Shown here piece after piece: positions 1 to 10,612 of a stretch of DNA of 64,000 bases; position 1 is the first letter of the stretch, and each line of letters opens with the position of its first letter. Position numbers and translations under genes: made by a program. The notes beneath the pieces were generated by a model that had not been told where the DNA came from, ran no database searches, and worked only from the letters and a program-made list of their open reading frames with translations. The stretch is from assembly GCA_007833815.1 (NCBI GenBank), contig CP033464.1, positions 2,117,501-2,181,500 on the forward strand, given 5' to 3'. The stretch comes from Brevibacillus laterosporus (lineage in GTDB: Bacteria > Bacillota > Bacilli > Brevibacillales > Brevibacillaceae).

Positions 1-244
1 AGCCTGTCATTTTTTTGTCCAACGATAGAAGAAAGTGAAACATTGAGGTATGGGTGGCATCGATATGCTGTTTCATGGCCCTTTTCGCTTCATACCAATA
101 TTCACCCTGTGGATAAATAATGCCTTCTTCATAGGACTGACCACAAATCAGACATGTATAGCTCTCTTGTTTTTCATTGTATACATAACCGTTCTTGATC
201 TCTTCCATGGAGGCTTTCCAAAATAAGTCGGCTAATATGTCCAT
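1..244 (-). CDS. DUF2087-type regulator, N-terminal part (runs off the left edge)
   Basis: Reverse-strand reading frame whose first ~81 codons lie in the window. The start ATG at 244 has GGAG nine bases upstream; an in-frame ATG at 259 lacks a good ribosome site. The visible part starts MDILADLFWKAS and carries a CLIC pair near residues 30-33, then a His pair in KQHIDATH, so a small C2H2-like zinc-binding fold is likely. This N-terminus resembles Bacillales proteins of the DUF2087 family, which pair such a finger with a LuxR-like helix-turn-helix and a DUF2087 domain. The regulator part lies outside the window, so the assignment rests on the N-terminal pattern alone. Confidence 0.6.
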   Translation of the reverse strand, partial: MDILADLFWKASMEEIKNGYVYNEKQESYTCLICGQSYEEGIIYPQGEYWYEAKRAMKQHIDATHTSMFHFLLSLDKKMTG

Positions 245-358
245 AGATAAAAACTCCATTCGTCTGTTTATTTATAGACATATTAATATTTCGTTTGTTT
301 TTAGTCAAGATGAAAGTATGAAAACCCACCGGGACTAGGCGCGCTGTGGGCTAGTAAG

Positions 359-1660
359 CTACCGTTTTGACCCTTTTAAACCAAATTCTCTAACATTCAC
401 CTTTACATGGACGTCAATAGGAATCTTACTAAATTCCTCATCCCAATTATCTTTCATCTTTTCCCAAACATCTGGGTGGTGAACGGATAAAGCTTTGTTG
501 AATTCCAAAACATCTATTTTCCATTTTTTTTGGAGCTTGTTGAGACTTTTTCTGGTCAATTCCTTTATTTTTTTCTCAAATGCTTTTTCTGTCTTCACAA
601 GATAGCTGTCATCAAAGCCATTTTCCTCTGGAGACCAGTCTTCGCCAATTCGTCCATTTAACTTAATATGTACGGAAAAAGAGACTTGTCCATTTTGAAC
701 TTTAGGAGTTATTTTACTTGAAATAGTACGAATCTCATATATGAGTAGGCTATTTGTTGGTGGTAAGACGGTTTTAATAAGACCTGCGTGCTTTTCCCAC
801 TTTGATTTACCACTACCCAGGAGGAGATTGGCTCCACTTACCTCCTCTTCGTTTAACCACCCAATCATTTTCCCCGTATCACCTTTAATGAGAGAAGCTC
901 CAGCTATTTTTATTGTCTTTGTGGATACTTCCACTCGAGGAATCATAAAACTTTTTCTTGTAGTCATGTGCTCTGAAATAAACCCAAGTGAAGTCGGGGT
1001 AGCAATAGCTAAATTTTTTCTAACATTATCCAGGATGCTAAGTATTTCGATAGCAGGAAGTGTTTCGTTAAGAGGTTTTTTATTTAATACATCAAGAGCG
1101 CGACCTTTGGCTACAACAACTAGTACGGTTCTACGCAGTTCGGTGTCACGTAAAAAGTACTCCAGCGTTTTTTCGATGCTTAATTTTCTTGCAAAGTCTT
1201 CTCCAATCACCATCGTTTTGACATGCAAAAAGAAGGGCGGTTTGGAGCTTTTAGTAGAAAAATTACGGATTATTTCAAAGAACGAGGTACCTTCGCCTGA
1301 AATATTGAAGTAGGCTTGCTTCTGTGTGCCGGTTACTTTAGCTGTACCGGTAAGGACTTTGGGTACAACATTTTGATGAGTTAAGAGAATGGGGATTTTC
1401 TGTTGAGTACTTTGGTTTGCATTGGATTCATCCCCTTGATGTGCTGATTCAGAGTCAGCATCAGATGAGCTAGCTTCTTCTGAGTCGGCATTCGTTTCCG
1501 AGTCTGAATCGTTTTCCTTTAGAGGAGTGTCAACTCCTACGCCAATTACCATGGCTAGATCTTCTATTTCCTGACGGTCCCAACACCCCGATATCAAGAG
1601 TGTCAAAGAGAGAGTGAGCACGCATGCCAACCAATTATGTTTGTTTGTTTTGTTGGGCAT
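359..1660 (-). CDS. Ger(x)C-family spore germination lipoprotein (receptor C subunit)
   Basis: C subunit of a GerA-type germinant receptor, a lipoprotein on the outer face of the spore inner membrane that acts with the A and B subunits to sense nutrients. Residues 1-26 form a lipoprotein signal with lipobox LISGC (Cys26), followed by the WDRQEIEDLA motif typical of GerAC/GerKC. The length (433 aa) is somewhat above the usual ~370-410 because residues ~50-85 hold a Ser/Asp/Glu/Asn-rich low-complexity insert. The start overlaps the end of the upstream B-subunit gene by 26 bases, so translation is probably coupled; GGAGG lies ten bases upstream. The ligand specificity cannot be told from the sequence. 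Confidence 0.93.
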   Translation of the reverse strand: MPNKTNKHNWLACVLTLSLTLLISGCWDRQEIEDLAMVIGVGVDTPLKENDSDSETNADSEEASSSDADSESAHQGDESNANQSTQQKIPILLTHQNVVPKVLTGTAKVTGTQKQAYFNISGEGTSFFEIIRNFSTKSSKPPFFLHVKTMVIGEDFARKLSIEKTLEYFLRDTELRRTVLVVVAKGRALDVLNKKPLNETLPAIEILSILDNVRKNLAIATPTSLGFISEHMTTRKSFMIPRVEVSTKTIKIAGASLIKGDTGKMIGWLNEEEVSGANLLLGSGKSKWEKHAGLIKTVLPPTNSLLIYEIRTISSKITPKVQNGQVSFSVHIKLNGRIGEDWSPEENGFDDSYLVKTEKAFEKKIKELTRKSLNKLQKKWKIDVLEFNKALSVHHPDVWEKMKDNWDEEFSKIPIDVHVKVNVREFGLKGSKR

Positions 1661-2747
1661 TGGCAGATTTCCTCCATTTTGAAAAAAGTAGCAATAAAAT
1701 CGGGATGATACCGGATGCTAATACTGAAACGTAGCCAAGATGTGTACCCAAAGAAAATGCTTGATCTAAATTCTTGGGTAGCATGGCGAAAGCGTACAAA
1801 AGGGGAGTCAACAGGACTTGCAACAAACGTAGGCGTATAGGTACAAGTAGACTTAATCCTAGACTTACCAAATAAAAGCAGAATACAAATGTAGTAAAAA
1901 TACTAAGAACCCAGATGACCATAAAAAACAATTCATAGTGTTCAAAGAAGGCACCAGGAAATTCGATCTGTTTCACAAACTCCATCGTTGGCCATGTAAG
2001 GGTTTTTACCTCATGGGCTGTTAGGGTTCCGACAATCATCAGAGTGATTGTAGTATAGATCAGGGTAGCGAATCCAAGACCAATGACAACGCTTTTAGTA
2101 GCACCTGCTGGCGACTTCATCATGTAGGTCAGAAACATAATAATCTCTAAGCCCATATAAGAAGGCGTAGTGGCAGACAAGCCATGAAGCACTGGTGTCC
2201 AGCCATGATGTAGAACTGGTAACAAATTATCGATATGGAAACTCTGATAGTTAAGAATGGCAATTGAAAATAAGATAAGTATCGTAGCAGGAAAATAGAG
2301 GAGAAACAGACGTACAATAGGCTGCGGACCGCCGATCACCAAGTATAATCCTGCCAGTAAGAAAGAAATGATCGTTACATGAATAGGCGTTTGATCCAAC
2401 AAGAAATGGCGAATTACCTCAGATTGCACCCGCGCTTCATAGACACACAGAAAAAAGAAATAGAGAGAATAGAATAGGGTAAGCAGGGCGCCCCCCCATT
2501 TCCCTAATAGGATCCCCGTTATTTGATAAAAGTGATACGAGGGGTAGTGTTGGCTTAATTTGGCGCAAAAATAACCAGCTAACATTGCTAACAGACCGCC
2601 AACCAGCGCATCAATCCAGACATCCGGTGTCCCTACTGCATCGACAGCGACACGAGGTAGAGTCAGAATGGATACTCCAATTACCATAGATGCAATTACA
2701 GCGGTCACATCAAGACTGGAAAACTTAGGCTGGAAATTAAGTGACAT
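1635..2747 (-). CDS. GerAB/GerKB-type germination permease (receptor B subunit)
   Basis: Integral membrane B subunit of the germinant receptor, a member of the APC transporter superfamily (Spore_permease). It has 370 aa, the normal family length, and about ten hydrophobic helices. The opening segment VTAVIASMVIGVSILTLPR corresponds to the broken first helix of APC-fold proteins. In related receptors the B subunit binds the germinant. The start follows AGGAGG in good spacing. It lies 38 bases downstream of the A gene and overlaps the C gene, so A-B-C form one operon. Confidence 0.93.
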   Translation of the reverse strand: MSLNFQPKFSSLDVTAVIASMVIGVSILTLPRVAVDAVGTPDVWIDALVGGLLAMLAGYFCAKLSQHYPSYHFYQITGILLGKWGGALLTLFYSLYFFFLCVYEARVQSEVIRHFLLDQTPIHVTIISFLLAGLYLVIGGPQPIVRLFLLYFPATILILFSIAILNYQSFHIDNLLPVLHHGWTPVLHGLSATTPSYMGLEIIMFLTYMMKSPAGATKSVVIGLGFATLIYTTITLMIVGTLTAHEVKTLTWPTMEFVKQIEFPGAFFEHYELFFMVIWVLSIFTTFVFCFYLVSLGLSLLVPIRLRLLQVLLTPLLYAFAMLPKNLDQAFSLGTHLGYVSVLASGIIPILLLLFSKWRKSANAQQNKQT

Positions 2748-2785
2748 GATCTCGTACCTCCTTCTTTTCTTATGCTAGGAATGTA

Positions 2786-4348
2786 TTAAGGCTTCTTCTT
2801 TATTCTTTTTGAATCAAGTGGATGTAGAATCTGTGGACGTTTCGTTAACGACTTTTGAGGTAAGCGTAAAATAAAATCTTTCCAATCATGGAGGTTTAGT
2901 GGTGCTATAGGTGCAAGATAATCTACGCCGAAACTCTTTAGCTTCACCAAATGACTAGTAAGTATAATAAAGAACAAAATGACCCCATACAGTCCCAAAA
3001 AGGCAGCAGATAACATCATACCAAAACGTAAAATACGAATTACGATGCCTGCTTCGTATTGGGGAATAGTAAACGAAGCGATGGCAGTGAGAGCTACTAC
3101 TACGACCATGATGGGACTAACAATTCCGGCTTCTACCGCAGATTGACCGATAACCAATCCGCCAACAATGCCGATCGTTTGACCCAGAGGTTTAGGTAGG
3201 CGCAATCCAGCTTCACGTAAAATTTCAATTGTAATCTCCATGATTAACGCTTCAATGATGGTAGGAAAAGGTACACCTTCCCGTGTCCCAGCGATCGTAA
3301 AAGCGAGCCGCATTGGAATAAGTCCCTGATGATAGGAGACTAGCGACACATAGAGGGAAGGTAGGAACAGCGAGATTAGTATGCAAATAAAACGTAAAAA
3401 TCGAAGGAGCGACCCAATATACCAAAGCTGGTAGTAGTCATCTGGAGACTGCAACAACATAGGGTAGGTTACGGGAGCAATTAAAGCAAATGGTGAACCG
3501 TCAACTAAAATCCCAATTCGTCCTTCTAGTAAAGCAGCTTCCACGCGATCAGGTCGTTCCGTACTTTGGATGAGTGGAAAAGGTGACCAGGGATCATCTT
3601 CAATCAAATCTTCCAAATAGCTGGATTCCTGTAGATCATCTATCTCGACGCTTTTCACTCGACGTAATACTTCATCCACTAAGGCAGGGTTTGCAATATC
3701 TTCTATGTACGAGACAACAACAAGTTTGGGAGCATGCTCCCCAACTTGTTGAGAGAGAAATGTTAAATTGCGATTTCGGATGCGATGGCGCAATAAGGCA
3801 ACGTTGTCAGCAATCGTTTCCACAAAGCCAATCCGGGGTCCTCGAATGACTGATTCGGTAACCGGTTCGTCCATTGTGCGAGAAGGAAAAGAAGCGGTAT
3901 CCAGTAGAAAGGCACAAGCATACGAATCAATTAATAGTGCTGTATAACCAAATAGGATGTCATCTATGCAATCTGATGGTCTCTCAAATGTCTTTACTGT
4001 GCGACAAACAGCTAGTGTACTAACTAACTGCTCAATGGATGGAGCTGTGGCTGCCTCCTCGTTTGTCTGTGCAGATTGGTCTTTAGCCGTTTGATGATTT
4101 GAGGTAAATGGAGATAAAAACTCTTTCGATAGTGCTTGGTCTATAATTCCTTCTACATAGACTATTGCTGCTTTTTTTTGTAATTGATTTAGATAGATTT
4201 CACGTGTAGTGATATCATAGCTTTGTCCTAAAACAGTATGCAGTTGAGTAAGAGCTACCGATAACTCGGATGAAAAGAGAGAGCCCTTTTCTTGTGCAGA
4301 CAGATGGCTTTGTCGCTTCCATTTTGCGCGTTGAAAAAAAGTAGACAT
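2786..4348 (-). CDS. GerAA/GerKA-type germination protein (receptor A subunit)
   Basis: A subunit of the same germinant receptor. The 520-aa product starts MSTFFQRAKW. This ATG at 4348 is preferred over the longer open frame up to 4495 because AAGGGG lies six bases upstream and the extra 49 residues are unlike the family. The N-terminal soluble half carries the family block RPDRVEAALLEGRIGILVDG (around residues 268-287), followed by four or five hydrophobic helices in the C-terminal half and a short basic tail, the usual GerA architecture. In GerA receptors this subunit oligomerises and probably forms the ion channel that opens on germinant binding. It is the first large gene of the operon. 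Confidence 0.94.
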   Translation of the reverse strand: MSTFFQRAKWKRQSHLSAQEKGSLFSSELSVALTQLHTVLGQSYDITTREIYLNQLQKKAAIVYVEGIIDQALSKEFLSPFTSNHQTAKDQSAQTNEEAATAPSIEQLVSTLAVCRTVKTFERPSDCIDDILFGYTALLIDSYACAFLLDTASFPSRTMDEPVTESVIRGPRIGFVETIADNVALLRHRIRNRNLTFLSQQVGEHAPKLVVVSYIEDIANPALVDEVLRRVKSVEIDDLQESSYLEDLIEDDPWSPFPLIQSTERPDRVEAALLEGRIGILVDGSPFALIAPVTYPMLLQSPDDYYQLWYIGSLLRFLRFICILISLFLPSLYVSLVSYHQGLIPMRLAFTIAGTREGVPFPTIIEALIMEITIEILREAGLRLPKPLGQTIGIVGGLVIGQSAVEAGIVSPIMVVVVALTAIASFTIPQYEAGIVIRILRFGMMLSAAFLGLYGVILFFIILTSHLVKLKSFGVDYLAPIAPLNLHDWKDFILRLPQKSLTKRPQILHPLDSKRIKKKP

Positions 4349-4454
4349 AGTTAGCCCCTTGTAATTCAGTAATAAACGAGAAGAGAAATCAGGTACATTG
4401 TTTACCTGTAGATATAGGAAGTATTTGTATTTTGTTGGCAAAACATGCAAATCA

Positions 4455-4616
4455 TCATTCTGAAACGATAGAGCGATATAACAAAAACATTCCATACACT
4501 CCTAGGTAGGCGCCACTCATCAGAAAACCTGGATGTAGCAAAAAATGATACTTCACTTGCAACAGCACTAGGAGCAACGGGCTGAGTAAAACAGTTAAAA
4601 ATAACAGAAACCTCAT
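4455..4616 (-). CDS. 53-aa hydrophobic protein, candidate germinant-receptor D subunit
   Basis: Short gene in front of the receptor genes. ATG at 4616 has AGGTGG four bases upstream. The product runs MRFLLFLTVLLSPLLLVLLQ..., with a hydrophobic segment at residues 2-20 and a second at about 31-47, separated by KYHF and ending in YRSIVSE. Several Bacillales ger operons encode a small two-helix D protein that modulates receptor function. Size, topology and position fit, but no sequence match was tested. It lies 106 bases before the A gene and 22 bases after a candidate sigma-G -10 element, so it would be the first gene of the transcript. Confidence 0.6.
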   Translation of the reverse strand: MRFLLFLTVLLSPLLLVLLQVKYHFLLHPGFLMSGAYLGVYGMFLLYRSIVSE

Positions 4617-4638
4617 TTTTCCACCTCAAGTTTTTTAC

Positions 4639-4666
4639 TAGTATGTGACGTTTTTCTTGTTATGCA
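4639..4666 (-). promoter_or_regulatory. Candidate sigma-G promoter of the ger operon
   Basis: On the minus strand, TGCATA (4666-4661) is followed after 15 bases by CATACTA (4645-4639). CATACTA matches the forespore sigma-F/sigma-G -10 consensus and TGCATA matches the -35 consensus, though the spacer is slightly short. Germinant receptor operons are normally transcribed by sigma-G in the forespore. The inferred transcript would start near 4632, just before the ribosome site of the 53-aa gene. Confidence 0.55.
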
Positions 4667-4669
4667 GCA

Positions 4670-4728
4670 AAAAAAGGGTGTTTCCGCTGTCCTCCTATGT
4701 TCAGGAGTTACAGGGCTACACCCTTTTT
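4670..4728 (-). terminator. Terminator after the siderophore-binding gene
   Basis: Arms AAAAAGGGTGT and ACACCCTTTTT enclose a smaller hairpin CTCCT/AGGAG. Read leftwards, the stem ends in a T-run, so it should stop transcription from the binding-protein gene that ends at 4775. It overlaps the upstream edge of the ger promoter and separates the two units. Confidence 0.7.
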
Positions 4729-4774
4729 AGATGTGGTTCCTATGTGTTTTGATTTATCAATTTATATCTGTGAC

Positions 4775-5752
4775 TTACAATTTTTCAATGAAGGTTGCAA
4801 ACTCATCTAGCATTTTATTAGCAGCTTTGATACCACCAGACGTGTTCCAAATAATCTCGTTTACTTGGAGGGCGGTATTTTTCTTGGCCACATTGAGATT
4901 TTTGAAGAGTGGGTCATTCATCCACTCTTGTTGGTTCTTTGTTCCGCCTTTTTTCTCATCATAGTCTGCGTTAAAGAAGAACATGATGTCGCCATCTAAA
5001 TCATTAATACGTTCTTTTGTAACGACTTCCATAAAGGCGTCTTTATCTTGTGATGCAGGACGAGCAACACCTAAATCTTTAAGCATTACGCCAGCGAACG
5101 TGTCTTTTTGGTAAATACGCACAGCGTTTGGCAAGAAACGAACGATGGATACTTTACCTTTTGCTTTATCGCCGAGTTTGGTTTTAAGCTCTTCCACATG
5201 CTTGTCGTAAGCAGCCATGGCTTTTTTGCCTTCTTCTTCTTTGTTCAAGGCTTTTGCGTACAAGTTGAAGTTTTCTTTCCATTGACCTGCTAAATCTGTG
5301 GAGAATACAGTCGGTGCAATGCTTTTCAACTGGTCGTAGATTTTTTCATGACGTCCTTTATTACCAATGATCAAATCAGGCTTTAAGGAAGCGATTAGCT
5401 CAATGTTTGGCTGTGACTCATCACCAAGTTCCGTTACGCCATCCATTTCACTTTTAATATGTGGATACCAACCATCGCCTACACCCGATTTAACAGCACC
5501 CGCTGGTTTTACACCAAGTTCCAACAGTGCTTCGGTTCCTTCATTCGTCAAAATAACTACTCGTTGTGGGGTGCCTTTTATCTCTGTCTTCCCCATGGCA
5601 TGTTCTATGGTGTATGTATCACCTGCTGGTTCTGTTGTAGCATTTGCAGGAGCTGCGTTATTAGTCGCGCCACCGCAACCGGATATAACGAGGGAAAACA
5701 CCATGCAAAGTAGCATAAAAACAGGAATTTGAAGCCATTTCTTTTGAACCAT
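4775..5752 (-). CDS. Iron-siderophore ABC transporter substrate-binding lipoprotein
   Basis: Captures ferric siderophore at the outer face of the membrane for the FecCD permeases encoded upstream. The signal peptide ends in lipobox VISGC (Cys26), followed by a flexible Ala/Thr/Asn linker. The remainder is a FeuA/FhuD/BtuF-type two-lobed fold (Peripla_BP_2): block PQRVVILTNEGTEALLELGVKP at the start and ELIASLKPDLIIGN in the first lobe, as in the family. The length, 325 aa, is normal. A near-consensus Fur box lies 48 bases upstream, between this gene and the permeases, so it can be transcribed on its own in iron starvation. Siderophore specificity is not visible. Confidence 0.9.
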   Translation of the reverse strand: MVQKKWLQIPVFMLLCMVFSLVISGCGGATNNAAPANATTEPAGDTYTIEHAMGKTEIKGTPQRVVILTNEGTEALLELGVKPAGAVKSGVGDGWYPHIKSEMDGVTELGDESQPNIELIASLKPDLIIGNKGRHEKIYDQLKSIAPTVFSTDLAGQWKENFNLYAKALNKEEEGKKAMAAYDKHVEELKTKLGDKAKGKVSIVRFLPNAVRIYQKDTFAGVMLKDLGVARPASQDKDAFMEVVTKERINDLDGDIMFFFNADYDEKKGGTKNQQEWMNDPLFKNLNVAKKNTALQVNEIIWNTSGGIKAANKMLDEFATFIEKL

Positions 5753-5799
5753 GAATTGATTCTCCCCTTAATTGTTCTAAATTTGGTGAATTATCAAAT

Positions 5800-5818
5800 G
5801 ATAACAATAATCATTATC
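5800..5818. promoter_or_regulatory. Fur box before the binding-protein gene
   Basis: The 19 bases at 5800-5818 match the classical Fur box at 17 of 19 positions. The site lies 48-66 bases upstream of the ATG of the siderophore-binding gene, where bound Fur would block transcription when iron is sufficient. Confidence 0.8.
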
Positions 5819-5880
5819 AAACATATTTTATAAATAATAAAAGGTGAATGTCAATAAGTATTTTCAGAACATCTAGTATA

Positions 5881-6942
5881 TTAGTGATTCTTCCCATATC
5901 CACGATAGAGCAAATAGAGAAAGAATGGTGCTCCGATGATAGCGGTAAAGACGCCAGCAGGTATATCGAGCGGGGAAAATAACATTCTTCCTGCAAGATC
6001 AGCTAGCACCAAAATAATGGAGCCTAATAATGCAGAGGCTGGAATTAATACGCCGTACAGAGAGCTGACTAAGCGTCGAGCAATATGTGGTGCTGTTAGT
6101 CCAATAAACGATATACTTCCAGCTAGTCCAACAGCAGCTCCAGCGAGTGCTACACTTATTACAAGTAGTAGAAAGCGGGTAATTTGAACAGGATTGCCCA
6201 ATCCGGTTGCGATACCATCACCTAACGTCAGTACATTTAGCCTACGAGTGAGCAACCAAGCGAGTGGGAGAAACAAGACGATCCATGGAAAAATAGCTAT
6301 TACATGTTTCATAGATGTTCCATAAATGGTACCAGTCAACCAACCAAGGATCTGAGAAGCTAGATGAGCTGGACCACTTATTAATAAAAAAGTGGTCAAT
6401 GCGGACATGGCAGTAGAAATACCGATACCAATCAGTACTAATCGATAAGGGGATACCCCACCCTTCCATGCAAACGTATAGTTTACCAATGCAGTCACAA
6501 AGGCTCCTCCAATAGCAAGAAGTGGCAGCCAATGGATGCTAGCTTGTCCATTATTAAATGTCATAAATGCAACAGCGGCAACAGTTCCTCCTCCTGTCAC
6601 ACCTAATAGATCAGGAGAGGCTAATGGGTTGCGGAAGACTCCTTGTGTGATTGCACCGGCTACGCCCAAAGCAGCACCGATCATCATGGCCATTAAGGTT
6701 CTTGGCATTCGTAATTCCAAAATGACGATTCTATTGGTTACATCTCCACCCACAAACGTAGCTAGGATGTCAGGAATAGGGATATGAGTTGTGCCCAAGG
6801 CAATGCTTATCACCGAGCAGACGATCAATAAGAAGAACAAGACGACTAACACAAGCATGTCCCGAATGGAAAGCTGAGCGGAAAGAGCCGGTTTGTTGCT
6901 CCGTATGGTTATATATTTATGCAAAAGAGATGGTTTACTCAT
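5881..6942 (-). CDS. FecCD-family iron-siderophore ABC permease (second)
   Basis: One of two membrane subunits of a siderophore importer, BtuC/FecCD fold with about ten helices. Visible family blocks are LRMPRTLMAMMIGAALGVAG and the cytoplasmic coupling region FIGLTAPHIARRL. I place the start at ATG 6942 because AAGGAG lies five bases upstream; a TTG start at 6960 has no such site. The start overlaps the end of the first permease gene by eight bases, so the pair is translationally coupled. The product has 353 aa, normal for the family. Confidence 0.92.
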   Translation of the reverse strand: MSKPSLLHKYITIRSNKPALSAQLSIRDMLVLVVLFFLLIVCSVISIALGTTHIPIPDILATFVGGDVTNRIVILELRMPRTLMAMMIGAALGVAGAITQGVFRNPLASPDLLGVTGGGTVAAVAFMTFNNGQASIHWLPLLAIGGAFVTALVNYTFAWKGGVSPYRLVLIGIGISTAMSALTTFLLISGPAHLASQILGWLTGTIYGTSMKHVIAIFPWIVLFLPLAWLLTRRLNVLTLGDGIATGLGNPVQITRFLLLVISVALAGAAVGLAGSISFIGLTAPHIARRLVSSLYGVLIPASALLGSIILVLADLAGRMLFSPLDIPAGVFTAIIGAPFFLYLLYRGYGKNH

Positions 6943-7945
6943 AGCTACTCCTTCTAGCAATATAAATAAGGAATGGGACGCCTAATAATGCGGTAGCCAC
7001 GCCAACTGGTACCTCTTTTGGCATCAACAGGAATCGAGAGGCTGTATCAGCAGCAACCAGTAGAATTGCCCCAGTTATTCCGCTAAAGGGAATCAGCCAT
7101 TTGTGATCAACCCCAACGATATAGCGGCAGATATGGGGGATAATGAGTCCTACAAAAGCAATCGGACCAGCTAAGGAAACAGAGCCACCAGCTAACAGTA
7201 TCACCACGAGAATAATGAAAAGTTTAGCGACAGCAGTTTGTAAACCTAAGCCTTTTGCCATATCGTCGCCCATCGCCATTAGATTAAGTGCGTGTGAAAG
7301 ACACAGAGCGATAATCCAACCGATCACCATATAAGGCAAGACCGTGGTGAGATGTTCCATTTTGCGTCCAGATACGGAGCCTACTAGCCAAAACAATGCT
7401 TGATTTAAGGATTCATTGTTTATGAGCATAATGCCTGAAGTGAAAGAGGAAGCAAAGACGGAAGCGGCGGCTCCTGCCAATGTTACTTTGATGGGGAGAA
7501 ATCCATCCTTGCCCATTGTTCCAATAATCAGCACAAGAACGGCAGTCACACCAGCTCCAACAAAAGCGATCCAGACCATTTGTGTGAGGGTTAAATCCGA
7601 ATCAAAGAAAAATAAGGTCAGCACGATAAAAAGCACCGCACCGGCATTAATACCGAACAAGGAGGGGGAGGCTAACGGATTTTTTGTTAGATTTTGCATC
7701 AAAACACCAGCAATGGCTAAACTTGCGCCAACACTGGCTGCGATAAAAGCTGCAGGTAGTCTAACATCTCTGAGGAGCAGATGTTCTTTTGTACCGTCAA
7801 ACTGATATAGCATGTCCAATAATAACTGGATAGAAAACATATGATAGCCGAACAAGATGCTCATCAGCATAGAGACTAACAGCAACAAGATACCAGTCAA
7901 CAATGCCCATACTTTGGCTCGGCGGCTCTGCAATAAACCAGACAT
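6935..7945 (-). CDS. FecCD-family iron-siderophore ABC permease (first)
   Basis: First membrane subunit of the importer, 336 aa, FecCD/BtuC fold. Family landmarks are LRDVRLPAAFIAASVGASLA near the N-terminus and FVGLIIPHICRYIVG in the ATPase-contacting loop. It would pair with the downstream permease as a heterodimer, as FeuB/FeuC do in Bacillus subtilis. No ATPase gene lies next to it; in the Feu system the ATPase is a shared protein encoded elsewhere. A Fur-like box is located 72-90 bases upstream. Confidence 0.92.
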   Translation of the reverse strand: MSGLLQSRRAKVWALLTGILLLLVSMLMSILFGYHMFSIQLLLDMLYQFDGTKEHLLLRDVRLPAAFIAASVGASLAIAGVLMQNLTKNPLASPSLFGINAGAVLFIVLTLFFFDSDLTLTQMVWIAFVGAGVTAVLVLIIGTMGKDGFLPIKVTLAGAAASVFASSFTSGIMLINNESLNQALFWLVGSVSGRKMEHLTTVLPYMVIGWIIALCLSHALNLMAMGDDMAKGLGLQTAVAKLFIILVVILLAGGSVSLAGPIAFVGLIIPHICRYIVGVDHKWLIPFSGITGAILLVAADTASRFLLMPKEVPVGVATALLGVPFLIYIARRSSYE

Positions 7946-8016
7946 GACAGAGACCCCTCTCTAGGAAAATAATGCATATAGATCGCATCTTGATTGTAAA
8001 AAATTCGCAATATAAT

Positions 8017-8035
8017 GTCAATGAAAATCGTTATC
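8017..8035. promoter_or_regulatory. Fur-like box before the permease genes
   Basis: Nineteen bases matching the classical Fur box at 15 of 19 positions, with the core TGAAAATCGTTATCA. It lies upstream of the two-permease unit on the minus strand. With the stronger box at 5800 it suggests two Fur-controlled transcripts for one transporter. Confidence 0.65.
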
Positions 8036-8184
8036 AATTATATGCGAGGAAACTTTTCCAAATAAAAAAACGCAATATATATCCCTGGCAAGATAACTCC
8101 CCAATATGCGCTATTTCTTCTAAATAGATAATATTGGAATTCCAGGTATTACAAGTGCAACTAAGAATTGAAGCATGTGAACGA

Positions 8185-8484
8185 TCAATCATCAACTCTT
8201 TCCTTTTTATATTTATCAATAATGATTTTCGCTACTTCTAAACTAATACGTTCATCAATTACTAAGTTTTTAATCATATGAACGAACTCTACTTCGTCTT
8301 CCTTGCTATGCAGTTCAATTTTTTTTATTAATCTATCCAACTTAGCCCTAACCGTTGGATAAGAAACATCATATATTGCAGACATATTCTTTAGAGAACC
8401 CGAATTTATAATAAATTTCCTTATAAATTCAAGGGACTCCTTATCTAAAGATAAAATCCAGGATGGAATTTCTTCACGATCCAT
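8185..8484 (-). CDS. DUF2089-family small protein
   Basis: A 99-aa protein resembling the DUF2089 family, usually taken as small DNA-binding regulators. The segment SLKNMSAIYDVSYPTVRAKLDRLIKKIE (about residues 30-57) has the shape of a helix-turn-helix in which a recognition helix follows the YDVSYPTVR turn. It has no membrane segment or signal. The start is well defined: AAGGAGGTGA lies a few bases upstream of ATG 8484. Genes of this family often precede a membrane-protein gene, but none follows here; the 140 bases up to the Fur-like box show no convincing gene. Confidence 0.75.
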   Translation of the reverse strand: MDREEIPSWILSLDKESLEFIRKFIINSGSLKNMSAIYDVSYPTVRAKLDRLIKKIELHSKEDEVEFVHMIKNLVIDERISLEVAKIIIDKYKKERVDD

Positions 8485-8672
8485 TAACTCACCTCCTTAT
8501 TTTTAAATTATATTAACTTAATTATAACTAGGAGTAAGTCATTTAGCAGTGTCGAAATTCGAGCGAGCTGCAAGTAATCCTAAAAATAGAATGAAAATTA
8601 GCACATTAAGGAAAAGGACACGATGTAACCGATTTTGTAAAAACGGTTTATGAGACGAAGAAGAATAAAGAG

Positions 8673-8707
8673 AAAAAAGCTACCGAAAAATCTGCGGTAG
8701 CTTTCTC
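8673..8707 (-). terminator. Terminator after the flavinylated reductase gene
   Basis: AAAGCTACCG (8676-8685) pairs with CGGTAGCTTT (8695-8704); on the minus strand the stem is followed by a T-rich run. It lies 25 bases after the reductase stop codon. Confidence 0.75.
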
Positions 8708-8730
8708 CTGTTGTATAGTTAAAAACCAAT

Positions 8731-10599
<1,869 letters not shown>

Positions 10600-10612
10600 T
10601 CATAAAACAACA

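Noticed and set aside
741-1313. 190-codon plus-strand open frame opposite the GerC gene
   Set aside because: It lies wholly inside a clear Ger(x)C gene on the other strand, lacks a ribosome site and has no recognisable motif.
4402-4629. 75-codon minus-strand frame overlapping the 53-aa hydrophobic gene
   Set aside because: Its start lacks a good ribosome site, and the alternative frame from 4616 has both a strong site and membrane-protein composition.
8034-8219. 61-codon minus-strand frame after the DUF2089 gene
   Set aside because: It overlaps the DUF2089 gene, has no convincing ribosome site and covers the Fur-like box.
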